From NCBI GenBank assembly GCA_002862205.1, contig PKCN01000312.1, forward strand, positions 1-64,000: 64,000 nucleotides of DNA, read 5' to 3'. Positions 9,517 to 18,121 of this stretch are shown piece by piece. The translations under genes were made by a program, and so were the position numbers. The stretch comes from Planctomycetaceae bacterium. Lineage in GTDB: Bacteria > Planctomycetota > Planctomycetia > Pirellulales > Pirellulaceae. A model generated the notes under the pieces. The model ran no database searches. It was not told the DNA's origin and saw only the letters and a program-made list of their open reading frames with translations. The stretch's first letter is position 1, and each line of letters begins with the position of its first letter.

Positions 9517-10023
9517 TCACTTTTCTGATTCATCACGTTCGGCTTCAGAGATCTCGGTTGGCCGCGGTCTCAACTGGCAAAACAGAGCTTTTTTCTGATC
9601 TGGCAGTGAATAGTCGAATCCACAGCTTTGCAGGAATCCCTCGGAAGAACTGATTGCGAGGATCTCCATGACGTTGAGTTTCCGAGCTCGTTCCACACAG
9701 GCGTCGACGAGTTGTCGTCCCACGCCACTGCCCTGAAAAGCCGTGTCGACTGCCAGGCATTGGAGTTCGGCAAGCTTGGGTCCGTAGATTTCGATGGCGG
9801 AGAAACCGATCAGTTCCTCAGTTTGATCCTCCGTCTCCTGGAAGGCCACAAATCCATGTCGCGTGAGCTCGATAATTTCGGCTTCCGTTCGGGCCAGAAG
9901 CAGGCGTTGCATTACATACGGTCGCATCAGGGCATGGATGGCCTCGGCATCAACTGGTTGTGCCTGTCGTAGCTGTATGCCAGTGTCCTGTTTTCCCGGT
10001 GACTCTGGATCCCGTTTGCTCAA
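9517..10023 (-). CDS. GNAT family N-acetyltransferase (ArgA-like)
   Basis: IQLRQAQPVDAEAIHALM...LAELQCLAVDTAFQGSGVGRQLVDACVERARKLNVMEILAISSSEGFLQSCGF. Confidence 0.87.
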   Translation of the reverse strand: MSKRDPESPGKQDTGIQLRQAQPVDAEAIHALMRPYVMQRLLLARTEAEIIELTRHGFVAFQETEDQTEELIGFSAIEIYGPKLAELQCLAVDTAFQGSGVGRQLVDACVERARKLNVMEILAISSSEGFLQSCGFDYSLPDQKKALFCQLRPRPTEISEAERDESEK

Positions 10024-11510
10024 TTCAATTGCACCGGGTTGGTGGCCTGTTTGATGGTCTGTCGCATCACCTTGACGGGGGCATCAAGTCCAGTGAACAG
10101 CTTGTATTGGTAAGCAGCTTGGCGTACGAACATGTCGATACCGGTGATGATTCGGCAATTAGCTCGCTTGGCATGCTTGATCAAAAGTGTGTTTTCCGGG
10201 TTGTAGACCGTATCAAAGACTGCCAGGTACTGGCTCATGGCAGAGGCGTTGTACGGTGAGGCATCCATTTCTGGGTGCATGCCCACTGGGGTGCCGTTGA
10301 TCAGCAAGTTGATTTTCGCTTCATGGCGTTGATCCCATTCGACGGTTCGGCAACCAATTTCGGCCGCAAGAATCTGCGCTCTCTCATGAGTTCGCGAGCT
10401 GATGATGACATCGCAGTGCCGTTGTTTCAGGCCCCAGGCAATTGCCCGCGATACCCCTCCCGCACCCAGCACCATTGCGGTGAGTCCCTGCATTGGTCTT
10501 TCCTGGGTTTTATCGATTTGGAAAGTTTCCTCAATGCAGTCCATTGCTGCTCGGTAATCGGTGTTGTAGCCCAGGCAGTCCTCGTTTTGAAACACCATGG
10601 TATTGACGGCACCGATTCCAGTAGCACTGGATTCGGCCTGCGAACAAAACTCGATTGCCTGTTCCTTGTGCGGAATCGTCACGCTCAAGCCACAGATGTT
10701 AAGGTCGGCACAGCTTTCAACCAGATTGGATAAGTCATTCTTGGGAACACGAAACGGAAAGTATCGAGCGTTCAGATTTTCTTCAGCAAATGCCTTGTTG
10801 TGAATCAGCGGGCTGTAACTGTGGGCTACGGGGTCAGCAACGACTCCAAAAAACTCGGTTTCCTCGTTAATGGTGTCATACTTGTACAGATCCCTCATCT
10901 CTTTCCAGTCGAGTTGTCCAGGTGCCATTTTTCGGCCGCCAGAGAACGTAGCATAGGTGAAGGGTGATCCAAGCCGATTAGCCAATAGGCGAGTGATGAC
11001 TCCAATTTCCCCCATGCAGATTCCGATGGTGGGGACCTTGGCATTTCGAACGAGTTCGATCATGCGAAGATTGTCAGCGAAGGAATTCGCCATTGTGGCG
11101 ATTTTGACGATATCGGCGTCTTCATCAGCCATCGCCGCGTGCAACTCCTCAAGGTTGTCGGGGGTCTCCGACATATCGTGGAAGCTGATGATTCGTTTTG
11201 TGTTACCGTAGCGAGGAATTTGGGAGGCAATATCAGCCTCAATGTCGACGTATTCGACGCCTGCTGCGATAGCGCTGCGGAGCAGCATTAAGCGTTCTTG
11301 CTCAGTTTTCATCCAACGCCCACCATCATCCCGACGGCGAGCGGTCAGGACCACGGGGCACGGTCGATTGTCGATCAGTCTGGAAAGACTGATAGCACGA
11401 CCGATGTAATCAAGCCGCAACTCAACCAGTTCGGCTCCTTGCTCAGCGAGGAACTTGTGTTCGGCAATCATCCGTTTATGACGGGCTCTACCGAGTGTTA
11501 CGCAAATCAT
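10020..11510 (-). CDS. aroDE: bifunctional 3-dehydroquinate dehydratase (type I)/shikimate dehydrogenase
   Basis: N-terminal MICVTLGRARHKRMIAE...VELRLDYIG...IISFHDMSETP; C-terminal GVVADPVAHSYSPLIHNKAF...VTIPHKE...GAVNTMV...NTDYRAAMDCIE...LGAGGVSRAIAWGL. ORF track opens at 11651, but homology begins at the internal ATG 11510. Confidence 0.93.
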   Translation of the reverse strand: MICVTLGRARHKRMIAEHKFLAEQGAELVELRLDYIGRAISLSRLIDNRPCPVVLTARRRDDGGRWMKTEQERLMLLRSAIAAGVEYVDIEADIASQIPRYGNTKRIISFHDMSETPDNLEELHAAMADEDADIVKIATMANSFADNLRMIELVRNAKVPTIGICMGEIGVITRLLANRLGSPFTYATFSGGRKMAPGQLDWKEMRDLYKYDTINEETEFFGVVADPVAHSYSPLIHNKAFAEENLNARYFPFRVPKNDLSNLVESCADLNICGLSVTIPHKEQAIEFCSQAESSATGIGAVNTMVFQNEDCLGYNTDYRAAMDCIEETFQIDKTQERPMQGLTAMVLGAGGVSRAIAWGLKQRHCDVIISSRTHERAQILAAEIGCRTVEWDQRHEAKINLLINGTPVGMHPEMDASPYNASAMSQYLAVFDTVYNPENTLLIKHAKRANCRIITGIDMFVRQAAYQYKLFTGLDAPVKVMRQTIKQATNPVQLN

Positions 11511-11756
11511 GGACTGTTGAAAACTGTGGATAAGGAAAAATGAATCAAAAACGAGGTTGGCATGGTTGAAACCAATAATCGTCGCTTCGCCGGTGGACTC
11601 CGCAGTCAAGAGCCTATAATAGACCGGCACAACTGAGCGAGCGGGGGTCATTCCCTACAGTAATCGGTTTTCAGACCCTTTGATTCCCAAGACACTTTGG
11701 CGTACCCCCCCTTTTTTAAGATGATTGAGTTGGAAACATCTCTCCAAGAGTTCCCT

Positions 11757-13013
11757 ATGTTCGTTACAACCCGTAGAAGCTGGCCATTCGTTGGAGCTAG
11801 ATGCCTCGTGAAAGGGCTGATTTTACTCGGTCTGGCAGTCCCTTCGTTGGTCAACGCAGAGGAAAATTTGGCATCTGGCGAGCAGATATCCGGTGATTCG
11901 AATGCGCAGAATTGGCCGACCGCTCGGGGGGATGCCCAATCGACAGGCCATGCCGATCAAACCCTGCCTGACGATCTGCAGGTGGTTTGGGAATACAAGG
12001 CTGACGAGGCAATCGAGACGACCCCTGTGGTGGTCGGCGAGCGGGTATTTTTGTCTGACGTGATGGGAAAGATTTACGCTGTTGATCGAGGCACAGGAAA
12101 AGAGATCTGGAAAGTTGATTTTGATACTGGCTTTCTCGCGTCACCCGCTGTTCAATCAGATCACTTGGTGATCGGTGATATTGATGGCAACCTTTACAAC
12201 CTCGACGCAGCCAGCGGAAAAGAACGCTGGCGAAAATCAACCGAAGGGGAAATTGTCGGCTCGGCCGCTTTTTACGGCGAAAATGTTCTGACAACGAGTC
12301 AGTCAGGAAAACTGCACTGTTTTCGACTGAAAGATGGAGCCGAGGTTTGGACTTACGAAGCCAATGATCAAATTCGTTGCAGCCCGACCATTGCCGGTGA
12401 TCGCACCTTTTTAGGGGGATGCGATGGCCAACTGCATGTGATCGATTTGAAGACTGGTAAGTCTGTCGGCAAGTCGTTTGAGCTAGGAGGACCGACGGGT
12501 TCGACACCCTGTGTCGTTGGCAACAGGGCATTTCTTCCGATCATGGATGGAGCTGTTCTCGCATTCGACTGGAAAGCGCAGAAAGAGCTGTGGCAATATA
12601 TGGATGAAGAACGTCCTCAGGAGTATCGCAACAGTGCGGCAGTCACCGACGAATGGATGGTTCTGAGCAGTCAATACAAGCAGGTAGATGCTATTTCCAT
12701 CTCAACCGGAAAGCTGAAGTGGAGGCACACGCTTCGCCGGCGTGCTGATGCATCGCCGGTGATCGCCGGAAAAGATGTCTGGATTGCGGCTACCGATGGA
12801 AGATTGATCAGGCTTGGACTCGATAATGGAACGAAGGAGAAATGGAGTTATGAAATTCGCGGTTCTTTTCTGGCTGGTCCTGCCATTGCCGGGCAGCAAT
12901 TGTTCATTGCTGATGATGATGGTGTTGTTCGCTGTTTCGGGGCAAAAAAAGGCCAGAATGGCGTTGGTGCCGACGTGACTGACCAAATCGAATCCACGGT
13001 ATCATTTCGGTAA
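11757..13013 (+). CDS. PQQ-binding-like beta-propeller repeat protein (secreted)
   Basis: Repeated blades (VYAVDRGTGKEIWKVDFDTGFLASPAV, LYNLDAASGKERWR, LHCFRLKDGAEVWTYEA) typical of PQQ-like/BamB-like propellers; signal peptide; start 11697 or 11757. Confidence 0.88.
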   Translation: MFVTTRRSWPFVGARCLVKGLILLGLAVPSLVNAEENLASGEQISGDSNAQNWPTARGDAQSTGHADQTLPDDLQVVWEYKADEAIETTPVVVGERVFLSDVMGKIYAVDRGTGKEIWKVDFDTGFLASPAVQSDHLVIGDIDGNLYNLDAASGKERWRKSTEGEIVGSAAFYGENVLTTSQSGKLHCFRLKDGAEVWTYEANDQIRCSPTIAGDRTFLGGCDGQLHVIDLKTGKSVGKSFELGGPTGSTPCVVGNRAFLPIMDGAVLAFDWKAQKELWQYMDEERPQEYRNSAAVTDEWMVLSSQYKQVDAISISTGKLKWRHTLRRRADASPVIAGKDVWIAATDGRLIRLGLDNGTKEKWSYEIRGSFLAGPAIAGQQLFIADDDGVVRCFGAKKGQNGVGADVTDQIESTVSFR

Positions 13014-13099
13014 CTGCAGTGGTCTACCGGGCTACATCGAATAAACTGTGCTACACACCTAGCAGATCTTTCACTTCCAAATAATATCGGCTTCCCTTC

Positions 13100-14419
13100 A
13101 TGGCTTCCGCGTCAAGCGACAAGAAAAAAACCGAAGTCGGCAGTTACTTCATCTCAAATTATCCACCCTACAGTCAGTGGAATCGTGATGAGTTACCCGC
13201 TGTTCATGAATCGCTTGATTGTGCCCCCAGTGAGCAGGCTCCTCTAGGCCTGTATTTACATATTCCTTTTTGTCGGAAGCGATGCAAGTTTTGCTACTTC
13301 AAGGTGTTCACCGACGTTAAAGCTGCTGAGGTGCAACGTTATGTTGATGCGCTTTGCAATGAAATTTCGCTCGTAAGCCAATTGTCCGTTATGGGTGATC
13401 GGCCGTTTCGTTTTGTTTATTTTGGTGGTGGTACTCCCAGCTTTCTGTCACCCAAGCAATTAACGAAACTTGCGGACCGTCTTCGCGAACACATCACTTG
13501 GGATGGTGCTGAAGAAGTAACGTTTGAATGTGAACCTGGGACACTCAGCGAGACCAAAGTAAAAACGTTAAGGGATGTTCTTGGCGTCACGCGTTTGAGT
13601 CTTGGTATCGAGAATTTTTCGGACAAGTTGCTGGAAGAGAATGGTCGTGCACACCTTTCCAAGCAGGTTTTTAATGCATGGGAATGGATTGCAGAAGCAG
13701 ATTTTCCAAACGTTAACATCGATCTGATTTCAGGCATGGTCGGCGAGACGTGGGACAACTGGAAGATGAATGTCGAAAAAACTCTGGAGTTGTCACCCGA
13801 GAGTGTCACGATTTATCAAATGGAATTGCCATTCAATACCGTTTACAGCAAAGACATTCTTGGCAATCAGGTAGAAAGTCCCGTTGCTGATTGGGATACC
13901 AAGCGAGCATGGGTTGATTATGCCTTCGCAGAATTTCAGAAAGCCGGTTACAGCGTCAGTAGTGCGTACACCGTCGTCAAAGATCCCACCAAAGTGAACT
14001 TCAGTTACCGTGACAACCTTTGGAAGGGGGCTGATTTGCTGGCCACGGGCATTGCCAGTTTTGGGCATGTCAGTGGAGTCCATTACCAGAATCTTGCTGA
14101 TCTCGAAAAGTATCTCACAAGCATCGAATCAGGTCGTCTTCCTCTTGGGCGTGGATTCGTGCCAAGTTCGCATCAGCGGTTGGTGCGAGAGATGATTTTG
14201 TTGCTCAAACGGGGCTATCTGGATGCCGGCTACTTCAGAGACAAATTTGGTGTGGAGATATTGGAAGAGTTCTCTGAGCAATGGCAGGGGTATGTCGCTG
14301 ACGGTTATGTCAAGCTGGATGGTGATGCCATTGACTTGACCACTGCAGGATTGCTTCGAGTAGACGCACTTTTGCCGCCGTTCTTTGAGGCTGAGTTTCA
14401 AGGAGTGCGTTACACGTGA
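13100..14419 (+). CDS. radical SAM protein, coproporphyrinogen III oxidase-like (HemN/HemW family)
   Basis: LYLHIPFCRKRCKFCYFKVF (CxxxCxxC), FVYFGGGTPSFLS, EVTFECEPGTL, RLSLGIENF, NVNIDLISGMVGETWDNW. Confidence 0.9.
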   Translation: MASASSDKKKTEVGSYFISNYPPYSQWNRDELPAVHESLDCAPSEQAPLGLYLHIPFCRKRCKFCYFKVFTDVKAAEVQRYVDALCNEISLVSQLSVMGDRPFRFVYFGGGTPSFLSPKQLTKLADRLREHITWDGAEEVTFECEPGTLSETKVKTLRDVLGVTRLSLGIENFSDKLLEENGRAHLSKQVFNAWEWIAEADFPNVNIDLISGMVGETWDNWKMNVEKTLELSPESVTIYQMELPFNTVYSKDILGNQVESPVADWDTKRAWVDYAFAEFQKAGYSVSSAYTVVKDPTKVNFSYRDNLWKGADLLATGIASFGHVSGVHYQNLADLEKYLTSIESGRLPLGRGFVPSSHQRLVREMILLLKRGYLDAGYFRDKFGVEILEEFSEQWQGYVADGYVKLDGDAIDLTTAGLLRVDALLPPFFEAEFQGVRYT

Positions 14420-14916
14420 GTGATGATGCTGCAGAATTTTCGGCTGATCCGGGATCAGAGGACTCCTTTTCCTTTGCCATGGGAGAGTTCACGGCTGAGT
14501 TTCCCCGAGATCGTTTCTATGCGACCAATCACATGTGGGCGAGTCAGGCCTCAACGGGTGTTTGGCGATTCGGTTTGACCGCTTACGCTGTCCGCCTGCT
14601 GCAGGATGTCTACTTTTTGGACTGGGAAGTGGAACCGCCTGCTGCGATTGCATTGCGGGCACACATTGGCTCCATCGAAAGCAAGAAAGCTGAAAGCGAT
14701 CTCTATGCACCGGTCGCGGGTTCACTCGCATCCATCAACGAACTGACGCTTAGTGATCCTTCTTTGATCAATGCAGACACCTATGGTGATGGCTGGTTGA
14801 TTGAACTTGCCACTCAGGATACGGATCGTCTGCTGGATCCTGCTGCCTATGCACAGCATCTGATCGAGGCTTGGCAAGTTGCCCAACGAACGATCAAAGG
14901 TCAAGCAAATCATTAG
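14416..14916 (+). CDS. glycine cleavage H-like (lipoyl-carrier) protein
   Basis: FYATNHMWASQ...WRFGLTAYAVRLLQDVYFLDWE...IGSIESKKAESDLYAPVAGSLASINELTLSDPSLINADTYGDGWLIELA; candidate lipoyl-Lys in ESKKA. Starts GTG overlapping the upstream stop (GTGA). Confidence 0.88.
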   Translation: MSDDAAEFSADPGSEDSFSFAMGEFTAEFPRDRFYATNHMWASQASTGVWRFGLTAYAVRLLQDVYFLDWEVEPPAAIALRAHIGSIESKKAESDLYAPVAGSLASINELTLSDPSLINADTYGDGWLIELATQDTDRLLDPAAYAQHLIEAWQVAQRTIKGQANH

Positions 14917-14924
14917 TAAGTGTC

Positions 14925-14968
14925 TGGGTTTTTCCGGCATTGGGTTTTCGGCACTGGGTTTTCGGCAT
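14925..14968. repeat. 3 x ~14-bp tandem repeat (TGGGTTTTCGGCAT)
   Basis: TGGGTTTTTCCGGCAT TGGGTTTTCGGCAC TGGGTTTTCGGCAT. Confidence 0.9.
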
Positions 14969-15020
14969 GACGGGGTAATCTCATGTCATGGATTGTGTTG
15001 GGTCGGTCAGCCCGGTTGGG

Positions 15021-16850
15021 TTATTCCGATTCGCTCTCTTCTGCTTTGCGTTGTTCATCGACCCATTGGCGGATTCGTTGTTCGAGCATGGGCAGCGGAA
15101 TGGATCCGGCTTCGAGAACCCGGTCGTGAAATGAGCGAAGGTCAAACTCTTCTCCCAGTGTTTTCTCAGCTTGCCGGCGGATGCGACTGATTGCCAGTTC
15201 CCCTGTTTTGTAGGCAAGCGCCTGCCCTGGCCATCCGATGTAGCGATCGACTTCAGCCACGATGTTGTGGGGGCTTAATGCCGTATTTGCGGTCATGTAG
15301 GCGATTGCTTTTTGGCGTGACCAGCCCATCCAATGAAGTCCGGTGTCCACAACCAGACGGCTTGCACGCCAAGCCTCCATGCTCAAACGCCCAAAGTCCT
15401 GATACGGGTCTTTGTAGAATCCAATGTCTTTGCCAAGGCGTTCGCTATACAGCGCCCAGCCTTCGATGAACGCAGTGAAATTACTTTCGCGGCTGATGGG
15501 ATGGAGGTCTTCAAGTTCTGCCTGAATTGCCAGTTGCAGATGATGGCCAGGCACGGCCTCATGAAGCGACAACGCTTCAAGTTGATACAGCGGTCGGGAG
15601 GACAAGTTGTAGGTGTTCAAGTAATAAACACCACCGCGTGTTCCATCGGTCGCTGGTGGCCAATAATACGCTGCTGTTGTTTGAGGTGCCACGTAGGCAG
15701 GAATTTCCCGAAGCCCGTATGGGATTCTTGGAAGATGTCCAAAGAGTTCTGGTAAACGACCGTCTGCACGCTTGAGAATCAAGGCTGCGGTCTGCATCAA
15801 TTCTTCCGCTGACTTGGCGTAGAATTTGGGGTCTGTTCTCAAGTGCTCAAGGAAATCATCGAGTGTGCCTTGAAAATCTACTTTTTGTTTGATCAATTCC
15901 ATTTCAGCTCGGATTCTTGCGTTTTCACTTACCCCGGTCTGATGCAATTCTTCTGGTGAGATTTTGATGGTGGTGAAACGCTGGATGCGATCAAGATAGA
16001 ATTCTCGCCCCATTGGCATCGCTGACGCTCCCACAGGTCCGCGACATGCGGGGAGGTATTCGGTTCTAAGAAAATCAGCAAAACGCTGATAAGCTGGAAC
16101 GACACTCAACCTGAGAGCGTCCTCGATTTGGTCACGGATCTGCTTCCATCGTTCGCGTTCAAGATTGCTTTTGGATTCAGCAGCGATGTTGGTCAGAAAT
16201 AGCGACTTGGATAAATCGTCAACGATATGTGACTCAACCTGTGAAAGTGAATCTCGCATGATGATTGCCGGTTGAACCAATCCCGCTTTGATTCCGCCAC
16301 GCAGCAGGTCAATTTGCTGATCAGTGTAGCGGTCAAAATCTCTGAGGCGAGCAATGTAGTTGGTAAAGTCCTGCTCGGATCTTGGCGCCATCACGCGGGG
16401 CAATTCCGGGAAACGGATATGAAAACCACCACGGTTATTGATTGGCATCAAATGGGTGTTGAAGCGAAAGTCAGCAAGTTGGCCCTCAAGTCGTTGCCGA
16501 AGCAATTCATGGTCTATTCGTTTCACCTCACTGAGGTCTTCAACCCGGACTGCTATCAGTTTCGCAAGGAATTCGCTCCGTCGATTTGCTCGTTTTTCAA
16601 TTGCTTCTGGGCTATCGTCAGCGAGGCGATCCTGCCCACGTGCATCACCGACATTGGTTGCCAGTAACGGAGAAGATTCCAATTCAAAATCCCAGACCTG
16701 ATCGAGCAGTTCCGTCAGTTCCTGATCAGCTGTGATTTGCTTTGAAGGGGTTTCCTGTCCCAGAGCGACGGTCGAAATCGGAAGCAGCAAAACGAGACAT
16801 AAAATTCGCTGGGTTGAATGGTATCGGGGAAAAGTCAGCATGGTTTTCAA
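15021..16850 (-). CDS. DUF885 family protein
   Basis: YQLEALSLHEAVPGHHLQLAIQAE...FIEGWALYSERLGKDIGFY...DTGLHWMGWSRQKAIAYM...EVDRYIGWPGQALAYKTGELAISRIRRQAE, including HExxxGHH. Confidence 0.92.
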   Translation of the reverse strand: MKTMLTFPRYHSTQRILCLVLLLPISTVALGQETPSKQITADQELTELLDQVWDFELESSPLLATNVGDARGQDRLADDSPEAIEKRANRRSEFLAKLIAVRVEDLSEVKRIDHELLRQRLEGQLADFRFNTHLMPINNRGGFHIRFPELPRVMAPRSEQDFTNYIARLRDFDRYTDQQIDLLRGGIKAGLVQPAIIMRDSLSQVESHIVDDLSKSLFLTNIAAESKSNLERERWKQIRDQIEDALRLSVVPAYQRFADFLRTEYLPACRGPVGASAMPMGREFYLDRIQRFTTIKISPEELHQTGVSENARIRAEMELIKQKVDFQGTLDDFLEHLRTDPKFYAKSAEELMQTAALILKRADGRLPELFGHLPRIPYGLREIPAYVAPQTTAAYYWPPATDGTRGGVYYLNTYNLSSRPLYQLEALSLHEAVPGHHLQLAIQAELEDLHPISRESNFTAFIEGWALYSERLGKDIGFYKDPYQDFGRLSMEAWRASRLVVDTGLHWMGWSRQKAIAYMTANTALSPHNIVAEVDRYIGWPGQALAYKTGELAISRIRRQAEKTLGEEFDLRSFHDRVLEAGSIPLPMLEQRIRQWVDEQRKAEESESE

Positions 16851-17086
16851 CTGGGAAGGATGGCTTTTTGAAATGTAATTTCAGAAGTGAGAAAAGGTAG
16901 CCTGTCGGTCTGAACTCGGTTGGAGGTCACGCAGGCATTGTAGGCAATGAAAGCCTTTGTGCAGAGAAATGGTTCGCATGCGTGCAGGTTCAGTTAAGCT
17001 ATGTTAGCGAGTTGAGCGGTGAACGCTATTTTGATGCGGTGGCGAAGTGCCGACGCATTTGGGTCGCAGGTAATCCGGGCAATCTG

Positions 17087-17953
17087 ATGTTTTTTAAAAA
17101 TGAAACTCTGTTGGTGAGGTTTTCAATGCGGTGTTTTGTGTTGCTGTGTTTTGTGTTGCTGTGTTTGGTCACTTCTGTCGCGACCGCTCAAGATTCGCTG
17201 GTACGGAAAAAAAACGGTAAAACCGCTTTGGAGGCGAAAAAAGTCGCTCCCAACGAAAGTATCCTTGCCCCTTATCGCGCGAAAGCAGTGACGAAGTGGG
17301 GAAAGGAAATTCGAAAAATTGAAGCGCGTGACAAGACGGAGACGGATCCCGAAGAGGCAATTCTTTTCATTGGTAGCAGCAGCATTCGAAGATGGGCGGA
17401 CATCGCCACCGACATGGCACCCTTTCGTACGATTCAACGTGGCTATGGGGGGGCAAAGTACAGTGATGTCGCGGTTTTTTCAAAGCGTTTGCTGCATCCG
17501 CATCAGTACCAGGCACTTGCTATCTTTGTCGGCAATGATGTGCAGGGGAAGCCTGAGGATCACACGCCCGATCAAGTCGAAGCACTTGCACGTTACGTCA
17601 TGTCAGTGTCGAAAAGTCACCAGCCAGATGCGCCCATCTTTCTGATTGAGGTGACTCCAACCTCAAGGAGGTATGCAGCATGGTCTGCGATTCGCAAACT
17701 GAATGAACGGTTGCGTGAAATCGCATTGTCAACGCCCAACACGCACTTTATTGCAACCGCAGAGCATTACTTGGATCCTGAGGGGAAGCCACGGGATGAG
17801 CTTTTTGTAAGTGATCTGTTGCATTTGAATGAGGCGGGTTACCAGCAGTGGGCAACATTGATTCGTAACCGAGTTGCTGAGACCCTGCAATTCAAGCGGG
17901 AATTTGAGGCGAAGGCGGAATCTGTGGAGGCCCGTGGATCTGGCAGGAATTGA
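17087..17953 (+). CDS. SGNH/GDSL-type hydrolase (secreted)
   Basis: ILFIGSSSIRRWADIATDMAP...IQRGYGGAKYSDV...VGNDVQGKPEDHTPDQV...LFVSDLLHLNEAGYQQWA; start uncertain (16982, 17087 or 17126). Confidence 0.86.
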   Translation: MFFKNETLLVRFSMRCFVLLCFVLLCLVTSVATAQDSLVRKKNGKTALEAKKVAPNESILAPYRAKAVTKWGKEIRKIEARDKTETDPEEAILFIGSSSIRRWADIATDMAPFRTIQRGYGGAKYSDVAVFSKRLLHPHQYQALAIFVGNDVQGKPEDHTPDQVEALARYVMSVSKSHQPDAPIFLIEVTPTSRRYAAWSAIRKLNERLREIALSTPNTHFIATAEHYLDPEGKPRDELFVSDLLHLNEAGYQQWATLIRNRVAETLQFKREFEAKAESVEARGSGRN

Positions 17954-18121
17954 GTTTCACGTCAGTTAGATCGCTGTTCCACGCAATCTATTTTGGAAAC
18001 CGCACGATTTAGCAACGCAATTGCCGGTTTCAAGCTTGTGACTGCCTGAAATCAGTTCGTAGACTCCCGCTGCGTTCTGTTTGAATGCGTTGTCATCTTT
18101 TTAACAAGGGAAGCAGTCAAC

